Shown here piece after piece: positions 36,803 to 48,800 of a stretch of 64,000 nucleotides of DNA. This DNA comes from Paratinospora sagittata. Lineage: Eukaryota; Streptophyta; Magnoliopsida; Ranunculales; Menispermaceae. Below the pieces are notes generated by a model. That model saw nothing but the letters and a program-made list of their open reading frames with translations, ran no database searches and was not told the origin of the DNA. Location: positions 31,570,741 through 31,634,740 of the forward strand of contig CM069593.1 of the NCBI GenBank assembly GCA_035771175.1, in the 5' to 3' direction. The translations under genes were made by a program, and so were the position numbers. Positions within the stretch are counted from its first letter, which is position 1. Each line of letters opens with the position of its first letter.

Positions 36803-39800
36803 GTATTAAGCTCCGCTGTTCTTTTTCTTGATGTGTTCTTTTGAATGTTCTGCATTTCCCTGTTTTCTTTACTGTTTAGAAGGACCTTCATCTTGGATTT
36901 CCCTGTAATAGATGTATTTTAATTACGGCAGTAGATTACAGGATAGATTCTTTATGTAATTGTATGAGCTGCTAAAGATTTTTAAATTGGTTACATTTGA
37001 AGCATGGTTCAAAAATTCTCCGAAATTCGGCGAACTTCTACGAAGTATTTCTCTTTTTTTTACCATCGAAGTGCGAAGTGGATGTAAAATAAAAATACAA
37101 AAATTCGCCTTTATAATTCGACAAAATTCGATAAACTTCAATAAAATTTTTATTTTTCAATTCAAAAATGCAAAAAATGGACAAAATTCGATAAAATTCA
37201 ACAAAGTTCGATGAAATTCGACAAAGAAGTAAAAAATGTTATTTCATTAATAAAAGCAAAAAAAATATCAATAATTATGTATTATTTTTAACTTCATCAA
37301 TCAATATAGCAATATAAATTTTAAAAAATAATTTAATAAGCTAACAAATTATGTAGTTTATGGGATATGCTTTACCAAAAAGAGAAGAAAAGAAGCAAAA
37401 AAAAAAAATAAATAAAGTTGAAATAAGATAAAAACTTCAAATTAATTAAAAAAGTTTCCAAAGCTATCTTCTTTTAATTAACTCTTATAAAACAAGATTA
37501 AAAAATAATACATTTAAATAATAAACTATTAAATTAAGCATGGTGGGATTCAAACTAACAAAGTATATGGTTGAGAAGCAAGCCACAAAAAAACTAATTA
37601 TCAAAACAAAGAAAATAAATTAAGAGCAAAAACCACCATTTCAAATTCATCAACCCACTTAACAAGATTGATTTTGTTAGGTCACTTATTGGTAGTTTTA
37701 TGAATTAAAAGTGTTTATTTATATTATTTTTTTAGCTTATACTACAATAAATCTATATATTTAAGCATATATAAAAAAAACTCTCTAAACTTCTCTAATT
37801 AGGAATTTTTTACAAAAATTCTCCATGTCAAATTAAAATTCTCTAAATTAATTTCAATTTTCAAGTGATCGAAGTCAAGTTGAAATCGAATTTTCGATCC
37901 TTGGATGTGCGGTAAACAATGTTAATGTAAAAACACATGTTTCAACCGATTATATTTATATTTTTATATGTGAAAAGTATCTATTTATGTTTGTTTTCAT
38001 CATTTCTAATAGTAATTATGCATATTTTAACATCTATATAGAAATTCTTTAAACTTTTCTAAGTTGACGAATTTTTACAATAATTCTCCAAGACTTCTCG
38101 AACTTTCCCGAATTAATTCCGATTTTTAAGGGTCGAAGTGTCGGGCGAAATCGAAGTTTCGAACCTTGATTTGAAGTCCGTTTTGCATTTAAGACCATCT
38201 TATTTAAACTTGCCCCCCCTTGGAATAGGAATAGGTTTGAAGCTAAGAAAGTATATAAGCTAATGTGTAATAAGGCATTCAGTTCAGCTTTCAAGATTTT
38301 CTATGGATTGAAAGCATGCTTTTAGCTCATAGTAGGTTCTTTGATGCTTTTTATTATGTGCTTTAAACGCATTCCAGAAGTATAACATCTGCTTTATTGT
38401 TATTATATGCACGTATTGTTGTATTTATGGTTTTATTTTTTCTTTGGGCCAAATCTCCCACTAGTGAAATCATTGTTCACCAATTTAGGCTTGTAGAAAT
38501 CATTCAAATACAAATCATGTAACTCGAATTAATTAAATTAGAAAGCGGAAACATTACCAAGATCGCCTCGAGGGTGCTCCACGTGTTTAGTGTTCTCCCG
38601 GTCACTGGGACCACAATGTCACGGGTTCCCAACGTGTTCAACAGTCCAAAAGCCCCACTCTCTACTCAATGAAAAATCTCTCAAATTTTTCTGTGTTTTA
38701 CCATGTTCACATCCCCTTAATTTATTGGCATTCTAGAGAATCAAGGAGATTTGATTCTCTCCAACTTTTAGTTTATCTAAGATGTGGTGGAGATAGAATA
38801 ACTACTAAGTAGTAGTTATCTCTTGGCTTAAGGTGATTGTTAAGGGGTTATTCAACTTAGATAAATCAAGATAATATTAATCCAAATACGATCAACACGA
38901 TCATAATCTATTACCTTAAATTGCATGATCAAATTCCAACAAGGCTAATTGATCATAAATGGCAATATTAAAATTTACTCTTTTTGGAGAAAAATAATAA
39001 TTATGTCAAATACATTAATTACCCCAATCTATTTAGTTGGATAAACTCAATGATCCACCTTTGGGCTTGACCATTGTTTATCTCTCTGAACATCAACACA
39101 ATCCCTTTTTTTTATTATTTAAATCTGTTTGCGACTCAATTATTATTATGATTGTGTTTAGGTTTGTAAGCAAACCTGACCACTCAACCGACCAAACTTG
39201 ACCATTATGGGTCGGCTTCGGTCGGTTTTACAACATAGGTCGGGTTGGTCAGATTATTTTTTACCTAAACCGACCTGGTCAGGTCGGGGGTCAGAGGTCA
39301 GTCCTCGGGTTTCATTAAAACCCAACCCGATAGACCTGACCCGACCAACTTAAAACTATTCTCCACTCCCCCTCTTTATTTTTATTTATTTATTTATTTC
39401 TCTAAAACCCAAACATGCCACACACCCCCCTCCCCCCTTCTCTCAAACCCTAAACGACACATGCCCCTTCCCCCCTTCTCTGTGTGCCCTTTCCCCCCTT
39501 CCAAACCCCCTTCCCCCCTTCCAAACCCCATTCCCTCCGCCTCCGCCTCCGCCTCCTCCGACACCACCACCACCTCTTCCGGTGCCACCACCAACTGCCA
39601 TGGCGCCACCAAATCTAACCCATCCTCTCCCCCATCACTCACGACGAACAACAGTGCAATAGCAGTAGAGTCGCCGTCGTCGCAGCCGTTGCCATCGCCA
39701 TCGCCATCGCCGACGCTGTCGCTTCTACCTCTCCTTTTGGTTTCTCTCCTGGTCTCCCCTCTACTCTCCCTTCCACTTTCCTTTTTCCTTCTTCTCCTCT

Positions 39801-42800
39801 CCCTTGTTTGCTCTCTCTATCGTCTTTGGAGCTCTCTTCGTGGTTGTTCATCTATTGATTATGTTGTTCCCAACTGTCTTCTCCTCGCCGCTCTTTCTCT
39901 CCTCCGCCTCTTTTCTTTCTTTCCACCTTACAACATTACCACCCGACCAGCTTGATCGACCCAACCCGACAATTGGTTGGTCGGGTTGGCCCTCCCTATG
40001 TATTAAGGTCGGATAGCATCGGGCCATAATTGATGCCACCCGACCTTGGTGGGTCAGGTGAGGTGTAGGGTCGAACCCGACCCGATTACAACCCTAATTG
40101 TATTGACTAAGCCACTTTGGTGAACATCAATCAATATAATTATAATAATATTGGTGTCTTGGATTATGATGATTCAATTTCCCCACATGAATAATAAATA
40201 ACCATACATAAATCATGCTTTAATAATCATTATTAAGTTATACCATATGAAGCACAAGCATGAACATTGTAATCACAAATCAAATAAGCATAAACATATA
40301 AATATAAATTGAATGTCAAACAAAAACTGTGAAGTGCTCATAGCTACCATGTAAATAATACACACACACACACACATAAACAAAACACTTTTATATAATA
40401 CTGGGTAGAATGTGGTCCGACTTCTATTGAGAAAAGTACCGTGTGGAACACAATATCTACTTCTTTTCTTGTATGTGGTTACTACTACTTTGTAGTACTA
40501 GATTAATATCAAGAAATGTAGATCATAACCATATTTGGAAATTAGGCGATTGTTGTGAACAACACATTTTTTTATGTGATTACCACAACTTTGTTGATAG
40601 ACAATTTTGTCCAAGATCTTCATGAATCAAGTATTAAATAATTAAAACAAATAAGTCGTACCTATCATTTTTATTTTGAAACAGGTCTTTAACCTTTTTG
40701 TTGATTCGTTTTGTTGTTAGGGCAATGAAAATCCCAAAATGAAAACACCTTTTAAATTATTCTATGAAGGTTGGGACCAATCCATTAAAAACTACTTGGT
40801 GACGGTTGATCGTGAAATTATCGCAAGTGCACGATAGTCAAGTTATAATATAATCTGATGAAATCGGGTATCGTCCTCAAGGATAATTAGAACACTAGCT
40901 ATCACGTTTTTGCCTTAATTTTATCTGGACAATCGAATTCGAATGATTGAGTAATTAAACAGTAATGAAAACAACTAATTATTAACTAACAAAGCAATGA
41001 AAACGACAGATTATCAATAGAGAAATAATCTAGAGAATCGATTTCACCTAACTATCAACTATGTTCTTTCCAATTATTTATCATTAATGTATTTACTTAG
41101 TTTATAAGCCAGAAATCCTAATGTTTCTAACACCATCTATCGAGTGCCGCGTTAGAGCATATTCATAGGAATTGATCTCGATCTATCGATAAAGGTCTAA
41201 TTCCTACAAACTCACTAAGATCTATGATTTCTTTTAGTGACTTCAAAGGGCCTTGATCTCCTATCGGTCTCACGATAACCTAGGCTATATTTTCCTTGTT
41301 CCGATCTAAAGTACCCTCTGTTGAGTGCCGCACTCTAGAACTAAGATCATCCAATCCGTGATCAAGAGATTGAAAGCATTAACAATGGAGAAATATAAAT
41401 AAACTATCACAAATTTATTAATAATAATTAAGACTTTAAACTAGAACATAGCATCAAAGTTAGGATCCATCTATCCTCTAGAAACGATGCTTTAGTTCAT
41501 AACTAAAGACATAAAAACATAAAGTATGAAATTGAACATCAAACAGAACAAAGGAAAGATAAAACTAGAGTTTTGTAGAGATTTTGAATAGTCTATGATG
41601 TTCTTCTCCACTTCGCTCCAGCCGTCCAACCTTTCTTCTTCAAGATCCTTCTCTTGAAAAAAACCCTCCAAATTCATATATTGTGTCCCCAAAGTCGTGT
41701 CCAATTGGAATTTCCAAGTTGCCAAAAAAACCTTCAAAGTTGCTAAATTAGCAACATTTAAACACGGGGCGCCGCGGCGCCCAGAGGCTTCTTTTCCTGA
41801 TCACCTTGGCACCGTGATGAGCGTCGCGACCCCGAGAGCACTGTTTGTGCGCAGTGTTGTGGACTTAGTCATTTTTCGCTCCTTTTGATTTCCTTCTTGT
41901 GGACTTAGCCAATTTTCTTGCACTTTTTGGCTTGGGTTCTTCACGACTCATCATCTAGGCCTCTTATATGTTGTGTTCATCATTCATACTCACTTCCATG
42001 CATCTAAATACCTACAAAACAAAACAAAACAAGTAATTAAAACACTCAAAACATAAATTGATCCAACATATAAATTAACAAACCGAAATAATGCATAAAA
42101 ATCAATTTATTCCTCAAGTAGCAAATGAATCAAAACTAACATTAACACACTCAATTAATGCATAAATTATCCTAAAACAACTATAAAACACTCCTAAAAC
42201 AACTATAAAACACTCCTAAAATATGTCTAAATATGCAACTATCAACGGTTCCATCAATCGTCAACCAAATGACTACTTTCTTTTCAAAAGGACAAAATTA
42301 ACTTTATAATATTTGATAATTACATAAACTTATAAATTAATTAAAACCATAAATATAACATTGAGGATGGTACCCATAGTGTTGGTATGGAGCCTAGACA
42401 CATGGTATTTGAGGAGGACCATACTTTGGACTTAATTCATTATTCCTCCAAATAATATTCATTTTCCAATCAAAACCATTCAAGAAAGTGATGAAAATCA
42501 CCATGAATCTGATGAGCATATATCTCCCATGGAGACTAATATTAATACTATCCCAATGAAACCAACAATTTAATATGCCATTACAGAGATCACAAAGAGA
42601 AAGGAGATATGCTATATCAGATAAGTATGTAGTTTATTTATAGGAATGCAATTTTGATATAGGTGAAAAAAATGACCCAATGTCATTTTTTGAAGCCCAA
42701 GATAGCATTATGTTCCTAAATAGTTAGAAGCCATGAAAGTTGAGTTAAGCTCTATGTATAAAGATGAGGTCTGGGATCTAGTTGACTTACCTGAAGGAGT

Positions 42801-45800
42801 CAAACCCATTGGTTGCAAGTGGGTATTTAAAACTACAAGGAACTCTAAAGGTAAAGTTAAGATATAAGGCTAGATTAGCTACTAAGGGTGTAAAGAAACA
42901 TTTTCTCCTGTGTCAAAGAAATACTCTTTCAGGATTATAATAACGTTGGTAGTTCATTTTAACCTAGAATTACATTAAGTGGATGTTACCATTGCATTTC
43001 TAAATTGTTCTTTCTTTGAAGATGTCTATATGGTTCAACTAGAAGGTTTTGAAACCGAAGGCAAGGAACATTTAGTTTGCAAGCTTAAGAAGTGTATTTA
43101 TGGGTTAAAACAAGCTTCTCAGCAATGGTACTAAAAGTTTGATGAGGTAATAAGATCTTATGTTTCCGAAGAAAATAAAATTGATGGGTAATGTTATTTG
43201 AAAGTCAATTGGAGTAAATTTATTTTTTTGGTATTATATGTTGATGTACTATTCACTTGTAGTTATCTGCGAATGTTACATGAGACTAAACTGTTTTTAT
43301 CTAAAAGTTTTGAGATGAAAGATCTTGGTGAAGCTTTTTTTGCCTTTGGCATAGAAAATCACTGAGATAGATCTCATGGACTTCTTGGATTGTCACAAAG
43401 AACCTACATTGATAGAGTTCTAAAACGTTTAACATGCAAAATTGTAAAAGTGGGAAGTGCACCCATTGTTAAGGGTCATAAATTTGGGAAATTCTATTGT
43501 TCGAGAAATAACCTGGAGTAGTAACAACTGAAAGACATTTGATATGCTTCAGTAGTTGGAAGTCTAATGTATGCTCAGGTTTTCATGCGGCCAAATATAA
43601 CATTTGTTATCAGGCTGCTAGGCTGATATCATAGTCAACATGGTATGGATAATTGGAAAGTGGCAAAAAAAAAGTTCTAAGACATTTGCAACAAACTAAG
43701 GATTATATGTTCACATACAAGAAGACCGACACACTTGAAGTGGTGGGTTACAAGGATTTGGATTTTGCTGGTTGTTTGGATGGTAAGAAATCGACTTCAA
43801 GTTTCATTTTTCTAATGGCTGGAAGAGCGGTGTTGTGGAAAAGTATGAAATAGACTTTGACAACTTCATCCACTATGGAGACAGAGTTCATTGCTTGTTA
43901 TGAGGCCACTTCTTAAGCACTTTGGCTATGGAATTTCATCTCAGGACTTCAAGTGGTTAATTTTATTTCACAATCACTGGTGATTTTCTGTGATAACTTT
44001 ACGACAGTTATGTTTTCTAAGAACAACAAGATTTTGAGAAGGTTAAAGGATAATGACTTTAAATATCTTGTTGTTAGAGAGAGGATTTAGAACTAGTTAT
44101 TGCTAGTGAAGCCAGTGTTTTCAAGGCGGACCTAGGTCACGCCTAGGCGTTTTAGGGAGAAAACGCCTAGGCGCAGTGCTAGGCAGGTGGTGAGGGTTTG
44201 TGTAAATATTTAAAAAGTTTAGGGGGATTTCTCTAATTTAAAAAAAAATCTTTAAAAGCGGAAACCCCCCCTTTCTACAGTAAACCCTTGAACCTCACTC
44301 TCCCCAAACCAATTCTTTCCATTGCTCCGACCAAGAAACAACGTCGAAATCTCCGGCGACCGTCAGCGACCCTCCGGCGACAGATATTTGCTCTCAACAA
44401 TTTGTGGATATGATTTTAATTAATATGAAGTGTTTTTTTTTTATCATTTTATGAAAATTTAACATTCATTATAGAATATAGTTAGATATATATAGTTTTG
44501 CACATGAGGGACTTGTAAATAATTAATTAATTATCTGGGGACCTATAAATAATTTTTTTTTATCACCTAGGTTAGGTCTAGGCTTTGTCTAGGTTATGCC
44601 TCGCCTTGACAGGGCAAATCTCCTTTGTGCCTTGAAAACACCGAGTAAAGCACATTGGTATACGACAGATGATTGTTGATCTCATGACTAAGGGTTTGCT
44701 GCTTATTTTGTATAATGAGCATGGTGCTCATATGGGTCGAATTGACTCATTTGATATGCTTAATTAGTGGGAGTTATGGTGATGACTCAATTTCTGACAC
44801 TTCGTATTTATGATCATATTTATTATTATTATTGGTGTACATGTGTATGGAAAATTTGATTTGTGTGTTAATTTTTAGATATGTGGTGTCCTTGTTTGAG
44901 ACATGGTTGGAGCAAAGCATGACATAGTGACATACATTTTTGTTAAATAATAATAAAAGACACAAAGATGTAACGTGGTTCGGCTCTAAGGCCTACGTCC
45001 ACGGGAGAAGAGAGGAAATATTTTCTTATTCTTGATGATGTCTTAATGGAGGGACACCATATATATAGACATACAGGGCTATGCACACATATAACTATAA
45101 TTACAATTTTAGTAACTGCTAAATAAAACGATTACTAAAATTATCATCTTTCCTTAAAGGAAATAAACCTTAAAGGAAATAAATCCCACAGAATTATCAT
45201 CTTTCCTTAAAGGAAATAAATCCTAAAAGTAAATAAACCTTAAAGGAAATAAATCCTTAAAGGAAATAAATCCCACAGATTTTGCTCTTCTCCACAACAC
45301 TCTCCCTCAAGCTGGTGAATAAAGGTTTACTATTCTCAGCTTGGACACATTTGCTTGAAATGCAGTATGGTTTAACCCTTTAGTGAGCACATCGGCGAGC
45401 TGATTATTAGTAGACACATATGGAGTACAGATCAACCCACTATCAAGCTTCTCTTTAATAAAGTGTCTATCAATCTCTATATGCTTGGTTCGATCATGTT
45501 GAACTGGGTTATGGGCAATGCTAATTGCAGATTTATTGTCACAATAGAGTCTCATAGGGTCATCCCAGTGTATCTTCAAATCTGTCAAAATTATCTGCAA
45601 CCATAATAACTCACAAACCCCTTGTGCCATTGCTCGAAATTCTGCTTCAGCACTAGATCTGGGCACTACATTCTGCTTTTTACTTCGCCATGTCACCAAA
45701 TTCCCACCAAGAAACGTACAATATCCAGTAGTTGATATTCTGTCAACTACTGAACCAGCATAGTCTGAATCAGTATATGCTTCAAGAACCACTCTTGTGT

Positions 45801-48800
45801 GTCGTTTAAATAAGATGCCCTGTCCTGGAGTCCCTTTAAGATACTGTAAAACGCGATTAGCTGCTTGCAAATGAATATTTTTAGGGTTGTGCATGAACTG
45901 ACTTATTACACTTACTGCATATGCAATATCAGGTCTTGTGTAAGAGAGATAGATGAGTCTTCCTACTAGTCTTTGATACATCTCCTTATTAATAGTCAAC
46001 GCTTCTTCAGCTTCTCCAAGCTTGTGATTAAGATCAATAGGAGTATTCATTGGTTTGCATGCTAGCTTCCCTGTTTCTTTAAAAAGGTCTGTAATGTACT
46101 TCTGTTGAGAAATAAAGATTCCCTGTTTAGAGTATGCCACTTCAATCCCTAGGAAGTATTTCAATCTCCCTAGTTCCTTGATCTCAAATTCCTCGGTCAA
46201 ACACTGCTTAAAATTTTGTCTCTCGTTCTCATTGTTTCTTGTCATGATGATGTCATCAACATACACTAATAGAGCTGTAACTCCCCCCTGAAGTCGAGTG
46301 CTTAATAAACAAAGTGTGATCTCCTTGGGTTTGTCTATATCCCATATTTGTTATTACTTTGGCAAACCGACCAAACCATGCCCTTGGAGATTGTTTAAGT
46401 CCATACATGGCCTTTTTCAATTTACACACTTTATCAGTGGTGCCAAATCCTGGAGGCACTTCCATATATATTTCTTCTTCTAAATCCCCATGTAAAAATG
46501 CATTCTTTACATCAAATTGTTGCAGATCCCAGTCATAATTAGCTGCCAATGACAAAAGAAGTCTCACAGTATTCATTTTTGCAACTGGAGCAAATGTCTC
46601 TTGATAGTCCACACCATATGTCTGAATATATCCTTTGGCTACTAATCTTGCCTTGTAGCGCTCTAGGGACCTATCTGCTTTGTATTTTACTGTATAAACC
46701 CATTTGCATCCCACAGGTTTCTTTTCTGCAGGCAAGTTTACCAACTCCCATGTTGTATTTTTCTCCAGGGCTTCCATTTCCACACTAATAGCTTGTTTCC
46801 AATTTGTATTAGATAAAGCCTCGGATAATGATGTAGGAGTCTGGATGTTGTTCAGGTTGGTAAGGAAACTCTTATGGGTTGGCGAGAACTTCTCGAAGGA
46901 TACAACATGAGATAATGGATACAAGGGATGTTTAGTGCATTCCCCTGTGCCCTTTCTAATGGAAATGGGAAGATCATTGTCAGGTTCAGAGGCTAAAAGA
47001 TCATTGTTAGTTTCAGGAACTAATGAAATTTGTAAGGAGGGTTCAGGATTTGTTACCTCATTTTTAGGGATTGGTTCAGATTCTTGAACTTGCATCGGTT
47101 CAGGAGCTGCAGCTTTCTTCCTTGAGTACATTTGTCCAGTCATCCGATCCTTAGGTTCGTCATTGGGTATAGAGGGTGTAGGAGATTCGGGTTTGGTTTG
47201 TTGGACGTTAAAGGGGCCAAAAGGATCAAAAGGGCTATCAAGGGAGTTTCGATCCTTATCTTCCATGATGACACTCTCCCCCGGAAGAGGAGGAGCGGAA
47301 AAATAGGGCTCAGGTTCACAAAAGTGACATCGGCAGAGACAAAGAATTTCTTTGATGGCGGATGATAGCATTTATATCCCTTTTGAGTGGAAGAGGATCC
47401 GACAAAAACACACTTGAGAGCTCTGGGGTCCAATTTTCCCCTGTTGGGTTGGTGAACATGGACAAATGATACACACCCAAATATCTTAGGTATAAGATTA
47501 TTGGAGATTTTGAGCTTAGGGTAAAATTGACATAGCTTTTCCATAGGACTTTTGAAACCAAGGGTCTGGGATGGTAGGCGGTTAATAAGGTGTGTTGCAG
47601 TAAGGACAACTTCCCCCCTATAGGACTTAGGCATAGTATTCTGAAATAAAAAGGCTCGGGTTGTATCAAGCAGGTGGCAGTTTTTTCTTTCAACAACTCC
47701 ATTTTGTTTTGGGGTGTGAACACAGGATGATTCATGAAGGATCCCTTCGTTTTGGAAGTAATTGGTCAATGTTTGATTAAAATAGTCTCTAGCATTGTCA
47801 GATCGAAATCTTTTGATTTTAGCATCAAACTGGGTGTGTATCATGTTATGGAAGGTAGGAAGAACAAAGCTCACATCGAATTTTTGTTACAGTAAGAATA
47901 TCCACGAGACTCTAGTATAATCATCAATGAAGGACACAAACCATCGCATTCCAGAAACATTAGCTATTGGAGAGGGACCCCAAATATCACTATGAATGAG
48001 ATCAAAAGGATCTGAACTTCTTTCATTACTAAGTGGAAAAGATATACGCTTGTGTTTCGCAAGTTCACACACTTCACAATGAAAATCTTCAACATTGAGA
48101 GACTTAAACAAAAAAGGAAACATGATTTTAAGGGTTCGAAAAGAAGGATGGCCAAGGCGGCGATGATGGAGCCATAGTTTTTCTTTATTGGAAAATTTGT
48201 GCTCGGAGAGAAATGAAGTGTTACTCTTGATAGGATGTACTGACGTCTCAAGGTAATACAACCCGTCCTGTTCCTTAGCATGTCCAATCATCGTCCCCAA
48301 GTCCTGGTCCTGAAATGCACAGTAAGTAGGGAAGAAGGTTACATTACAACTCAGATCATGGGTCAATTTTTTAATAGAGATAAGATTAGTAGATAGTTTA
48401 GGAACATGAAGAACATTTCTGAGTGTAAGGGTGGGGCTGATGTGAACATCACCTATACCAACAACTGTGGTTAAGGATCCATCAGCTGTGGCTATTTTCC
48501 GACTACTAGGACATGGGTTGTAGGTATGAAATATATTGGGGGAATTGGTCATGTGATCAGTAGCACCAGATTCTATAATCCAAGAGTTAGCAAAAGACTT
48601 ATCCAAGACGTTAAATCCAATAGAAATAGGAAAGTTACCTGAATGGGCCAATGAACAGGTACCTGAGGGTTTGTCCAGTGTGCCAAGCAAAGATTTCAAT
48701 ATTTCAATGTCGCCTTGGCTGAATCTGTCTGGCACCGGGGAGTCTGCAACTGTTTGTTCAGTAGACAAATGTGCTTGTCCACTGGTCTTTTGCTGTCCTC

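Larger units (their letters stand above)
38177..42362 (-). mobile_element. Old retroelement-derived block (copia LTR-like on minus), with two nested insertions
   Basis: The first ~270 bases look like plain intron. From about 38450 the minus strand has the look of a copia LTR and leader (CGATCTTGGTAATGTTTCCGC near 38560, PPT-like AGTGGGAG at 38457-38464). The part 40600-40801 plus 42250-42362 is an inverted copy of 50690-51010. Nested inside are a hAT element (39159-40096) and a solo LTR (40807-42244). No ORF is credible. Boundaries are approximate. Confidence 0.4.
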
